A stretch of 64,000 nt of DNA from Streptococcus panodentis (GTDB taxonomy: Bacteria > Bacillota > Bacilli > Lactobacillales > Streptococcaceae): assembly GCF_017884005.1 (NCBI RefSeq), contig NZ_QFAY01000013.1:1-64000 (forward strand), written 5' to 3'. A program made the translations under genes and the position numbers. Each line of letters starts with the position of its first letter. The stretch's first letter is position 1. Below the pieces are notes generated by a model, which saw only the letters and a program-made list of their open reading frames with translations, made no database searches and was not told where the DNA came from. This document shows positions 1 through 7,140 of the stretch, piece after piece.

Positions 1-77
1 GGGACTGGGAGAGGTTGGGGATAAAACAAACGCAGTTTGTGTCAAAACAGTCCGGGGGACTGTGAGAGGTTGGGGAT
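1..77. repeat. Direct repeat pair with hairpin upstream of CDF gene
   Basis: A 22-base unit beginning GGGACTG and ending GGTTGGGGAT occurs at 1-22 and again at 56-77 with one mismatch. Between them, ACAGTCC (47-53) and GGACTGT (57-63) form a perfect 7-bp hairpin. A similar GTCC/GGAC hairpin lies at 4300-4322. No coding potential is seen in 1-399. This looks like a dispersed non-coding streptococcal intergenic element; I cannot assign it to a named family. Confidence 0.5.
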
Positions 78-162
78 GGGGGAAAACAGAGTTTTCCTCA
101 ATGTAGGAGCTTTTTGGAGTCTAAAAGACGAACAAAGTTGAGACTTGCTTTGCAAGTCCTAT

Positions 163-203
163 CCGAACCTCAAAGCAGTGATTTGAGCTGCCTGCGGCTC
201 GTT
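163..203 (+). repeat. Intergenic repeat, copy 1 (inverted relative to copy at 4346-4388)
   Basis: The stretch with CAAAGCAGTGATTTGAG followed by GCTGCCTGCGGCTCG matches the reverse complement of 4346-4388 (CAAAGCAGTGCTTTGAG, then CAGCTCGCTGC) with a few mismatches and small gaps. Both copies contain short internal inverted repeats and lie beside TTGC/GCAA-rich hairpins. The two copies bracket the exporter and the lipase cassette in opposite orientation. Confidence 0.5.
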
Positions 204-318
204 TTCTAGTCTGTTCTTTGATTTTCATTGAGCAGCAATGAGACTATTATAGCATTTTTCTGAGCTGAAAACTATGATTTCCTCCTGCCTCATCTTCAAA
301 AATTCTCTAGCCTTAAAA

Positions 319-347
319 TTGAAAAATCAGTCAGAATCTGCTATAAT
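319..347 (+). promoter_or_regulatory. Sigma-A type promoter of the CDF exporter gene
   Basis: TTGAAA at 319-324, a 17-bp spacer and a perfect TATAAT at 342-347, about 50 bases before the start codon at 400. A GGAGGAG ribosome binding site stands just before the ATG. Confidence 0.65.
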
Positions 348-399
348 AAGCGTATTTTAAAAGCTCACTGCCGGTTCTTATTGCAGCGAAGGAGGAGCC

Positions 400-1590
400 A
401 TGAACAATCACCCATCTAAGAATCTCAAACTGGCTGAGCGGGGAGCCATCTTGGCTATCCTGACCTATCTGATCCTCTCCTCTGCCAAGCTGATTGCCGG
501 AGCCAGCCTCCAGTCCTCCAGTTTGACAGCCGACGGTTTTAACAACATCTCGGACATCGTAGCCAATATTGCCGTCCTCATCGGCCTGCGTATGGCCCGC
601 AAACCGGCCGACAGGGACCACCGATTCGGCCATTGGAAAATGGAAGATTTGGCCAGTCTGATCACTTCTTTCATTATGTTTTTTGTTGGTTTTGATGTTT
701 TGATGGAGACTATCCAGAAGATTATTTCCAATCAGGAAACGCGGATTGACCCCCTCGGTGCCATCGTTGGACTCCTTTCTGCTATCGTCATGTTTGGGGT
801 TTATTTTTACAATAAAGCTCTGGCCAAACGAGCCCATTCCAAGGCTCTGGATGCCGCTGCCAAGGACAATCTGTCCGATGCCCTGACCTCACTGGGGACC
901 TCAGTCGCCATCATCGCCAGCGCCCTTAATTTCCCTCTGGTTGATAAGATTGTCGCTATCATTATCACCTTCTTTATCCTCAAGACCGCCTATGATATTT
1001 TCATGGAATCCTCCTTCAGCCTGTCCGATGGCTTTGATGAAAACCTGCTGGAAGACTATAAAAAGGCCATTCTGCAAATCCCTAAGATTACTTCTGTCAA
1101 ATCCCAGCGGGGCCGAACCTACGGCAGCAATATCTATCTGGATCTGATTCTGGAAATGAATCCCGACCTGTCCGTCTATGAAAGCCACGAAATCTGCGAC
1201 CAGGTCGAAGAAATGCTGCAGGAACGCTTCGGCGTCTTTGACACCGATATTCACATCGAGCCAGCCCCCCTGCCAGAGGAAGAGAGGCTGGACAATGTCG
1301 CCCAAAACCTGCTCATGCGTGAGCAGCTGGTAGATCAAGGCAGCCAGCTGGATAGCCTGCTCGCTTCGGAATTTATCTACATTTCCCAAGACGGCCGTGA
1401 GCTGGACAAGGCAGAGTTTCAGGCAGAAAGAACCGAGCAGACGCCTATCCAGAACTTCGAGCTCCTCTCAATCAGCCAAAAAACCAAGCTGATACGCTAT
1501 GAAATGGACGGTATCATCCATACCAGTCTCTGGCGCCGCCACGAAAGCTGGAAAAATATCTTTCATCAGGAAACAAAAAAAGACAACTAG
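400..1590 (+). CDS. Cation diffusion facilitator (CDF) family metal exporter
   Basis: Membrane cation/proton antiporter exporting a divalent metal. The protein of 396 residues has the CDF plan: about six membrane segments in the first 200 residues, then a soluble C-terminal domain (about 210-290) and an extra tail of about 100 residues. The first metal site reads D45-x-x-x-N49 with a following SD, and the partner site lies in the DNLSDALTS stretch near residue 150. Zinc exporters usually carry His-x-x-x-Asp at the first site, so a manganese- or iron-type exporter is more likely, but this is inference. The gene is single, with its own promoter and terminator. Confidence 0.85.
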   Translation: MNNHPSKNLKLAERGAILAILTYLILSSAKLIAGASLQSSSLTADGFNNISDIVANIAVLIGLRMARKPADRDHRFGHWKMEDLASLITSFIMFFVGFDVLMETIQKIISNQETRIDPLGAIVGLLSAIVMFGVYFYNKALAKRAHSKALDAAAKDNLSDALTSLGTSVAIIASALNFPLVDKIVAIIITFFILKTAYDIFMESSFSLSDGFDENLLEDYKKAILQIPKITSVKSQRGRTYGSNIYLDLILEMNPDLSVYESHEICDQVEEMLQERFGVFDTDIHIEPAPLPEEERLDNVAQNLLMREQLVDQGSQLDSLLASEFIYISQDGRELDKAEFQAERTEQTPIQNFELLSISQKTKLIRYEMDGIIHTSLWRRHESWKNIFHQETKKDN

Positions 1591-1620
1591 TCACAAAAAG
1601 GACCTGTTGTCTTTTTATTT
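1577..1620. terminator. Bidirectional rho-independent terminator
   Basis: AGACAAC (1581-1587) pairs with GTTGTCT (1606-1612), with an A-run on the left and a T-run on the right. It can end both the plus-strand exporter transcript and the minus-strand lipase cassette. Confidence 0.7.
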
Positions 1621-1621
1621 G

Positions 1622-1936
1622 TCAGATTTTATTATATTTATTACTTGACTCTGTAATAGCCTCTCTAACCGCCGTTGACCATTGACCTTTTATGGCACTA
1701 TCCAAAGTATCATTCACTCCTTGCAGGGCGGACTCCCCTTCTTTTGCAATTTTACTAATTTCTTGCTTTGATTTAGATTTAATAGAGTCACGCTTTTGAA
1801 GAGCATGCGGAGCATAGACATTTGTAATTAAAGTTTTCTCGATCTGTCTTTTGATGTCATTCAGACGAGCACCTAAATCATCTAATCCTCCGTTTGTAAA
1901 AACATCCGTAATATTTTCAAGCATTGTCTTTACCAT
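1622..1936 (-). CDS. Small helical protein, last gene of the TslA-like cassette
   Basis: Unrecognised 104-residue protein without a signal peptide, predicted mostly helical, with a GKGQW-like 'GQWST' near the C-terminus. It starts 19 bases after the upstream gene with a GGAAGTGA ribosome site. Size, helicity and position after the lipase and a coiled-coil protein match the small helper proteins (Tlaa-type, WXG100-like) that bind the secretion domain of type VII lipase toxins. That role is inferred from context; no diagnostic WXG motif is present. Confidence 0.5.
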   Translation of the reverse strand: MVKTMLENITDVFTNGGLDDLGARLNDIKRQIEKTLITNVYAPHALQKRDSIKSKSKQEISKIAKEGESALQGVNDTLDSAIKGQWSTAVREAITESSNKYNKI

Positions 1937-1955
1937 TTTATATCACTTCCTTAAT

Positions 1956-2366
1956 CTACCGCTCTTGATTTTCTTGATCAGCTGCTAAACGTCTGCGTCT
2001 AAATGCTTCATCCAAATCCTGATCCAGCTGCTTTCTTTTCTTTCGAAAAACTTTCTCCTCTTCTGAAACTTCTATCTCTAAGTCTCTTCGTGCCTGTACC
2101 AATGCCTCTTCCGACATCATTTGATAAGCTCCTATTTCTCTATTAAGAACTTCGTAAAAGCTCTGATCAGCATCCGTAGCCCTCAAATAGTACAACGTTT
2201 CCTCATATTTTTCATCAAGAAGTCCTTGTATTGACTGCCAAGCAGTTTGAAAATAGTCACTTTTAGCATCAAATTCTTTCAGTTTGGCTTGATGATAGTC
2301 TTCCAAGTCATCTAATTCTCTACTCTTCTTTTCAATTTCCCGCTGTGCTAATTCAAATTTGTCCAT
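1956..2366 (-). CDS. Small coiled-coil protein, candidate type VII effector helper
   Basis: Protein of 136 residues, highly charged and almost entirely helical: two long Lys/Glu/Arg-rich coiled-coil arms (about 1-45 and 85-136) with no signal peptide. Its ATG lies inside the 3' end of the lipase gene (19-base overlap, AGGAGA ribosome site), so the two are probably translationally coupled. Coupling to a lipase with a helical C-terminal domain suggests a targeting or chaperone partner, as with Tlaa1/Tlaa2 of Staphylococcus aureus. I recognise no named family with certainty. Confidence 0.55.
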   Translation of the reverse strand: MDKFELAQREIEKKSRELDDLEDYHQAKLKEFDAKSDYFQTAWQSIQGLLDEKYEETLYYLRATDADQSFYEVLNREIGAYQMMSEEALVQARRDLEIEVSEEEKVFRKKRKQLDQDLDEAFRRRRLAADQENQER

Positions 2367-3759
2367 TGATTAAATTCTCCTGCTAAAGCCGCATCTTCCT
2401 CAAGTCGCTTATTAATACCAGCTACTATTTGTTCTTTCAATCGAGTTATTTCGTCTAAAATTTGACTAGCTTCATGACGCTTCTTTTCCAAAGAGTTTTC
2501 AACATTTTTCACGATAGTTTCATAACTCACTCCTCCCGCCAAAAAAGCTTCCTCAATCTCATAAGGACTAAGGGTGTTAATCATAAGCGGAGATTTAGTC
2601 GTTTCAAAAAGAGCTTCCGCTTCTTCCACCCCTCTTTGTTTTTCAATCTTAATCTGATCAAGAGTTTGCTGAGCCGCTTTGATTAATGCTTCTGCTCCAA
2701 TTGCAGCCTGCTCGCTATCCAAAAAGATTTTCTCATTGCTATTTAGACCTCCACCGCTTTCTGTAAGCAGCGTTTTTAGACTATAATAGCGCAACATTTT
2801 GACTTTCGTTTCTGAGATTAGAGTATTGGCATTTCCTTTTGCAGTATTAATCACAACATTGCCATTTTCATCAATGAGCTGACCTATTTTATTGAATTGC
2901 CACGTATTATAACTATGATATTTATCTCCTAAGCTATAAATTCTATCCATCTTTTCTTGCCGCGAGAGCTTATCGTCTTGTAAAATTTGCAAAACTTCAT
3001 CAACAAAACTCGCATCTGTCATATTTACATAGATGGCTACTCCCGTTTTATTTCCTAATATATTTCCTAAAATCATATCATTGGGATTTCTAAAATTTCG
3101 AAACTGCTCTGAATGCTCTTGCATATAAGCTATTTCCTCATCTGAAATAATATTATGAATATCCGGGCCATTAAACCCAACATTATTCCACCCCATTTTT
3201 AGAGCTGTATAAAGAGCCATAGATTCACCCAAAGAATGACCGTTCGTCGTTATAACAGCATTTGGATTTTCTTTACGAACTTTTTTTCCACCCTCTGGGC
3301 AAACTCTACCGCTGTCTTAGATTGGACATCAACTGTATTTTTAATTGTTTCTTTGCCAGTACTCTCTGCTACTCCTTCCCCGCTCAATATTCTTTTCCCA
3401 ATATCCCACATTGATGGAAAATCCGTAAACATCTTATCCTGGAAACCGAAGCCAAGATTTTCAATATCATTCAGAACATCCAGCTTATCGCTAAAATTGG
3501 TCCCTACATAAGAAACCACAACCTGACTATAGTCCACATTCCCATTCGCATCAAGAGGAGCAACAGCCATAGCCTGCATACTGTTGTCCGTTGGCTCAGC
3601 AGAATTGCCAGTAGCATCGATAACTTGGAATTGACGGCCATCAATTTTAAAGATATCACCGACAACTCGTTGGTCATTTATGTCAAGATTCTCTTTGGGA
3701 TCAAGTTTATAAGCCTCTACTGCTAATTTATTATATTCTTTATCAGTTATAACCGTCAT
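2348..3759 (-). pseudogene. TslA-like lipase with reverse LXG-type layout, frame-shifted at an A7 tract
   Basis: Two reading frames form one lipase. The N-terminal part runs 3759-3250 (169 codons). The C-terminal part continues in the -1 frame to 2348; its first in-frame ATG is at 3232. Read across the shift, the sequence gives NAVITTNGHSLGES, the alpha/beta-hydrolase nucleophile elbow GHSLG. Asp in FRNPNDM and His in KYHSYNTW are plausible triad partners. The last 150 or so residues are helical and Lys/Glu-rich, like an LXG domain placed at the C-terminus, as in S. aureus TslA. An intact product would be about 470 residues. The shift lies at GAA AAA AAG: one A is missing from an A8 run, or it is a programmed -1 site. 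It starts right after a lipoprotein gene and overlaps the next gene. Confidence 0.7.
3280..3288 (-). other. Slippery A-AAA-AAG heptamer at the lipase frame break
   Basis: On the minus strand the frame-0 codons are GAA AAA AAG, which contain A AAA AAG, the heptamer used for -1 frameshifting in bacterial dnaX. A -1 slip here continues into the GHSLG-containing frame. A one-base deletion from A8 gives the same picture, so the sequence alone cannot separate a mutation, phase variation or recoding. Confidence 0.45.
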
Positions 3760-4176
3760 TCATTCCCCTCTATAGTATTTTACTTCAACATTTTCAAGAT
3801 TCTCAACTTTGGTTGGAATTTCTTTTTCCAATAAATGAAATTTATCAGGATCATAACCTATGACATACTCCCCATTTTGAGCACCAAATGTAATAGGCTT
3901 TATATAGGTCGTCGAATTAACTCTGACTGATATGGAACTCTCTGTCCCAAATCCACCTTTATAGAAATTTACAAACTCAATCTTTTTAACATCCTCATAG
4001 TGATTGAGTAGAAAAAGGGCTATTTTCTCTTCCTCTTTTCGTAAGACTTTCTTTTCCTCTGTCGTCAAGGTCACTTCCCTCTTCTGTTCTGTTTTTTTCT
4101 GCAGATTACAAGCACTAAGAATCCCTATAGCCAGAAATCCAATAAATGCTGCCAACAGCAACTTAGAAATTTTCAT
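3760..4176 (-). CDS. Lipoprotein, candidate lipase immunity protein (TilS/DUF1433-like)
   Basis: Protein of 138 residues with a clear lipoprotein signal: KLLLAAFIGFLAIGILSAC, Cys23 in an LSAC lipobox. After cleavage it would be anchored on the outer face of the membrane. The mature part has a charged helix (EEEKIALFLLNHYEDVKKIEF) and a beta-rich segment with a conserved-looking Asn in RVNSTTYI, resembling staphylococcal DUF1433 lipoproteins. It is the first gene of the cassette and directly abuts the lipase start. In S. aureus an extracellular lipoprotein (TilS) neutralises the lipase toxin TslA, so immunity is the favoured role, inferred from location and architecture. Confidence 0.6.
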   Translation of the reverse strand: MKISKLLLAAFIGFLAIGILSACNLQKKTEQKREVTLTTEEKKVLRKEEEKIALFLLNHYEDVKKIEFVNFYKGGFGTESSISVRVNSTTYIKPITFGAQNGEYVIGYDPDKFHLLEKEIPTKVENLENVEVKYYRGE

Positions 4177-4226
4177 AAATACTCCTTTCTTTTATAGAGC
4201 ATAAAGTTTCTGAATGAACTAACATG

Positions 4227-4235
4227 AGTATAGCA
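4227..4235 (-). promoter_or_regulatory. Extended -10 promoter of the lipoprotein-lipase cassette
   Basis: The minus strand reads TGCTATACT, an extended -10 (TGnTATACT) about 50 bases before the lipoprotein ATG. No good -35 is seen. A GAAAGGAG ribosome site precedes the start codon. Confidence 0.45.
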
Positions 4236-4299
4236 TATTTTAGCAAAAGTTTTTACTTTTTACAATTTCATTATAGTCTTTTCATTTGCCTTTAGCAGT

Positions 4300-4520
4300 G
4301 AAACTGTCCGAGGGACCGTTTCAGTCTATCGCTTAAAATATAGGATGATAGGGCAGCGAGCTGCTCAAAGCACTGCTTTGAGGTTGCGGATAAAAGACCG
4401 TTAGGAAGTCTCAAAAGTAGGTCTGATGCAAGCTTCGCTTGCCTTATCTACAATCTCCAACAGCCTCCCAAGCTGTTGGAGCAAAGCTGATGAGGTGGGA
4501 CAGACTCCCATCCACAACCT
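4300..4520. repeat. Repeat-rich intergenic stretch, copy 2 of the dispersed repeat
   Basis: The gene-free region 4177-4731 holds a hairpin GAAAC/GTTTC with GTCC/GGAC (4300-4322), the inverted copy of the 163-203 repeat (4346-4388), a GCAAGC/GCTTGC-type palindrome near 4428-4441, CAACAG/CTGTTG near 4459-4477, and GAGGTGGGACAGACTCCCAT near 4494-4513. The last block resembles the start of the element at 53222. No coding potential is visible. It looks like a mosaic of short dispersed palindromic repeats. Confidence 0.5.
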
Positions 4521-4684
4521 GAAATAAATAAGAATCTCGACTGCTGAACTAACAAAGTAATAAAAGTTAAACCAAATGACGATACCATAAGCGAAACTAA
4601 ATCATTCATACTGCTATCCATTAACTCATCAATAGACTTGTTCGAAAACTAAAAATGATATCATAGAGGTCTGATAAGAATTTA

Positions 4685-4712
4685 TAAAAAAACCAAGGCA
4701 CTTTCACCTTGG
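4685..4712 (-). terminator. Terminator after the signal-peptidase-like gene
   Basis: On the minus strand CCAAGG-loop-CCTTGG (4693-4712) is followed by seven T residues, a standard intrinsic terminator 20 bases after the stop codon. Confidence 0.8.
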
Positions 4713-4731
4713 CTGCAAATCAATCTTGGGT

Positions 4732-5289
4732 TTATTTATTTTTAATAAAGCCGAATTTGCTCAGCGGAGAGAGACGGAACTCAACGACTCCCTTAATCTG
4801 GTCAGCCTTAATCAGTCCAAACTCCCGGCTGTCCTTATTGTTCTCCCGCCGGTCATTGAGGACCAGATAAGAAGCCCGAGCTACCCTGTCTCCGTCTGCA
4901 CCTTTGAGCTCCTGAACTGAAAAGTCGTGAGTATAATAGCCGGTGCTGGCGGCTGAAGCCAGGTATTTTTCCCGCATTTCTTCGATATACTCTTCCGACA
5001 TGACCTGACCGTTCAGATAGAGCAGGTTGTCCATATAGGTTACCTGATCCTTTTCCAGAGCAATGACCCGGCCGACGTAGTCCTTGTCGTCCACCTCGTA
5101 GAGAACAAAATCTCCGCGCTTGATGTCTTGCTTTCTGGTCGCCAAGACTAGGTCGTTTTCTGCCAAGTAAGAATTGCTGTCTTGCTCCGTCACCCGATAA
5201 GGGGTATAAATGAAGATTCTCAAGCCTATAACAATAGCTGCAATAATTGAAAAAATAATAATATTTCTTAGTAAATCCCTTTTTACCAT
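4732..5289 (-). CDS. Signal peptidase I-like protein lacking the catalytic Ser and Lys (SipA-like)
   Basis: Type I signal peptidase fold: one N-terminal membrane anchor (about residues 9-27), then the extracellular S26 domain, 185 residues from the ATG at 5289. That start is preferred over an upstream ATG because GGGAGAGG stands directly before it. In active enzymes the box reads SMxPTL and the second box K-R-V-I-G. Here they read DSNSYL (Asp37 at the Ser position) and GRVIAL (Gly73 at the Lys position). Asp plus Gly is the pair reported for SipA of Streptococcus pyogenes, an inactive homologue needed for pilus assembly. So this is probably not a working peptidase and may act as a chaperone. 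It lies downstream of pyk, now separated from it by the prophage. Confidence 0.8.
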   Translation of the reverse strand: MVKRDLLRNIIIFSIIAAIVIGLRIFIYTPYRVTEQDSNSYLAENDLVLATRKQDIKRGDFVLYEVDDKDYVGRVIALEKDQVTYMDNLLYLNGQVMSEEYIEEMREKYLASAASTGYYTHDFSVQELKGADGDRVARASYLVLNDRRENNKDSREFGLIKADQIKGVVEFRLSPLSKFGFIKNK

Positions 5290-5314
5290 TCGCCTCTCCC
5301 ACTTCTTTTGTTTT

Positions 5315-5323
5315 ATTATACCA
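5315..5323 (-). promoter_or_regulatory. Extended -10 promoter for the signal-peptidase-like gene
   Basis: The minus strand carries TGGTATAAT, a perfect TATAAT with a TG extension, 25 bases before the start codon. The -35 region (TTGTGT at 17 bp) is weak. The gene therefore does not depend on read-through from pyk, from which the prophage has separated it. Confidence 0.6.
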
Positions 5324-5407
5324 TGTTTAGGAAAAATACACAAAGTCAGTTTTCTATCATTCTGATTGCAAAAAAATGAAATGCCGCAGCAAACAGCTCT
5401 AAGACAA

Positions 5408-5449
5408 AAAAACCTGCTGCCAGTCTTTAGCGACTGCCAGCAAGGTTTT
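5408..5449 (-). terminator. Original pyk terminator, stranded at the left prophage end
   Basis: On the minus strand AACCTTGCTGGCAGTC pairs with GACTGGCAGCAGGTT (one bulge, one mismatch), followed by seven T residues. It directly follows the old pyk stop codon copy at 5461-5463, so it is the host terminator of the uninterrupted pyk gene. Confidence 0.75.
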
Positions 5450-5458
5450 CATCAGCAA

Positions 5459-5480
5459 ATTAACGAATGGTGCGGATACG
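5459..5480. repeat. attL of the prophage, with the displaced 3' end of pyk
   Basis: ATTAACGAA, then T, then GGTGCGGATACG. The same 22-base string with C in place of T is found at 44458-44479. Exact identity covers 12 bases (GGTGCGGATACG, 5469-5480) plus nine to the left of the mismatch. Read on the minus strand it encodes RIRTIR-stop, the original C-terminus of pyruvate kinase. GCAAGGTTTT also lies 19 bases away in both copies. Confidence 0.85.
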
Positions 5481-5592
5481 ACGAACATCGAGCGAATGAC
5501 TAACAGAACGGACAAAACCCCGTAAAATAAGGATTCAATAGAATAAAACCTTGTTCAAATTTTAGGATTAATTTACAAAAGTTTTAAACTTA

Positions 5593-5611
5593 TGCCCCTT
5601 TTTTGCCCCTC
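5593..5611 (+). promoter_or_regulatory. Pair of arm-type integrase sites at the attL side
   Basis: TGCCCCTT at 5593-5600 and TGCCCCTC at 5604-5611, same orientation, start-to-start spacing 11 bp. The same pair with the same spacing is at 44376-44394 near attR. Two helically phased repeats on each phage arm are expected of arm-type sites bound by the N-terminal domain of a tyrosine integrase. The role is inferred. Confidence 0.5.
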
Positions 5612-5621
5612 TCAAAACACG

Positions 5622-5650
5622 CAAAAAAGCCCCAGCCATTTGGCCGGGGC
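5622..5650 (-). terminator. Terminator of the late (lysis) transcript
   Basis: On the minus strand GCCCC-GGCC-loop-GGCTGGGGC (5629-5650) is followed by six T residues. It ends the long late operon about 50 bases after the lysin stop codon. Confidence 0.85.
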
Positions 5651-5699
5651 AATGTATCAATCTTAAGAAAGAGCCTTTCTATTGTATTTTTTTTCTGTT

Positions 5700-6491
5700 T
5701 TATTTAAGGTTCAGACCTTTTGCGATTTCCTGCAGTTTGGCAGTGTCAAGGTTGACCGCGGCGATAACGCGTTCAAAGTCGGCATCTGGCAAGCTAGCAT
5801 GTCCAGCCCCTGCTTTTTGCAGCTCCTGCACTGTCTCAATACTGCCAATGCCAAAAGCACTGTCACCAATAATTCCCACGTAACCTTGTTTACCTGATTT
5901 ACTACGCATAACTAACATATCTTTTTGTCCTACTTTCTTTTGTTCTTCTTGTTGTCTCGGAGCGTTTGCTGGTGTCGCTCCTCCACCGTTTGCGATTTGC
6001 TGGGCCATACGAACCAGCCGGTCAATATCAATGCCGCCAGGGCAAGCCGTCGCGCTTACCTCGCCGTGCTTGATGATATGCTGCCGGTCAATCGGGATAC
6101 CATAACGCTGGCAGATGTCTGCAATTAATGCCGCCGACCTCTGATAGGTTGCTTCTGCAATCGTCCAAGTCGGTGCGCCTGTCTCGTTTAGATGCTCAAT
6201 TCCGATCGACCGCTGGTTCATCGGATAATTCCCAGCATGGTATGCGACCATATTTTCGCCCACGCAGCCCCAGAGCCTGTCAGGCGTTACCTGATAGTGC
6301 GCAGAAGTACCAGCCGCACCGCCCACATACCATGTACCACGAGCTACGGCATCATTAGTCGTAGCGTTGTGGTGGATAACGATATAGTCCACGCTAACCC
6401 GATTGCCATCCGCATTCATCACGTTAGGGTCTACATCGGTTATTAAGCCGCTGAAAATATCGCCATTGATATTCTTAGTTGGTAATGCCAT
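5700..6491 (-). CDS. Phage endolysin, N-acetylmuramoyl-L-alanine amidase (Amidase_2 type)
   Basis: Cuts the amide bond between N-acetylmuramic acid and L-alanine in peptidoglycan at the end of the lytic cycle. 263 residues. The catalytic domain (about 20-165) shows the Amidase_2 zinc ligands H40 (IVIHHNA), H142 (IIKHGE) and C150 (ATACPGG), with AHYQV and YHAGN in between. After an Ala/Pro/Gln-rich linker (about 170-185) comes a C-terminal region of about 75 residues that is probably wall-binding; it does not look like choline-binding or LysM repeats. It is the last gene of the late operon, right after two holins. Confidence 0.9.
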   Translation of the reverse strand: MALPTKNINGDIFSGLITDVDPNVMNADGNRVSVDYIVIHHNATTNDAVARGTWYVGGAAGTSAHYQVTPDRLWGCVGENMVAYHAGNYPMNQRSIGIEHLNETGAPTWTIAEATYQRSAALIADICQRYGIPIDRQHIIKHGEVSATACPGGIDIDRLVRMAQQIANGGGATPANAPRQQEEQKKVGQKDMLVMRSKSGKQGYVGIIGDSAFGIGSIETVQELQKAGAGHASLPDADFERVIAAVNLDTAKLQEIAKGLNLK

Positions 6492-6500
6492 GTTTACCTC

Positions 6501-6713
6501 CTATTCGTCAGATTCTGCGCCGTCATTGTAGTTTTTGCTGGAAATACCCAGCACTGTCCCGGAAAAGGTCGTAAACAGCGCGATAGTGCCTGTGATGGCT
6601 GTTGTATCGAACTTATACAGCGCACCAAGGCCAGTAATTAATGTGATTGCTGCTGGAGCAATAACGGTGACAGCTGTTTTGGCAATATCATATTGCCTGT
6701 TTGACAATTTCAT
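6501..6713 (-). CDS. Small phage holin
   Basis: 70-residue protein with two hydrophobic segments (about 12-33 and 38-56) separated by a short turn containing KFD, and a charged C-terminus (NYNDGAESDE). This is the usual plan of small class II holins that release the endolysin. It lies directly before the lysin and overlaps the end of the other holin gene by 4 bases (ATGA). Confidence 0.8.
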   Translation of the reverse strand: MKLSNRQYDIAKTAVTVIAPAAITLITGLGALYKFDTTAITGTIALFTTFSGTVLGISSKNYNDGAESDE

Positions 6714-7126
6714 TTCTTGTCCTCCTGATTATTAGTTTTGGAAAATTTTTCGATGAACTCTTTAAAAAGCAAAGTGTTAATACCGAGCTTATCAAAATTC
6801 TCCAGAATGGATTTGAGCTCAAAGAAAAGATAACCTAAATATAAAATCTGCAACGCTCCCAGCCCAATGCCTTCGGGCAGCAGGATAGAAAGCGGGATAC
6901 AGAACGACAGCAAGGCAATACTGGCAATCTTACGAATAATACCGTTAATACCAGCTTTGCTCTTAAATTCGATGTTTGGATTGATTTTCGCTGCCAATGT
7001 CCCAGTCAGAAAATCAATGACCATAGCCCCCATGATGAGAGTCAAAGTAAAGAAAATCAGCTTATCTTGTGTGTCAACCATAGACCGCATAATCTGCGAC
7101 CATTCAAAAAAAACGCTTTTTGGCAT
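6710..7126 (-). CDS. Phage holin, toxin secretion/phage lysis family
   Basis: 138 residues with hydrophobic stretches near 23-42, 66-85 and 90-108 and a Lys/Asp-rich C-terminal tail, with the DFLTGTLAAK and SKAGINGIIRK stretches typical of the Bacteriophage_holin_4 family. It forms membrane lesions at lysis. Two holin genes in tandem before the amidase are common in streptococcal phages; one may act as an antiholin, which cannot be decided here. Confidence 0.85.
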   Translation of the reverse strand: MPKSVFFEWSQIMRSMVDTQDKLIFFTLTLIMGAMVIDFLTGTLAAKINPNIEFKSKAGINGIIRKIASIALLSFCIPLSILLPEGIGLGALQILYLGYLFFELKSILENFDKLGINTLLFKEFIEKFSKTNNQEDKK

Positions 7127-7140
7127 TATGTTCTCCTTTT

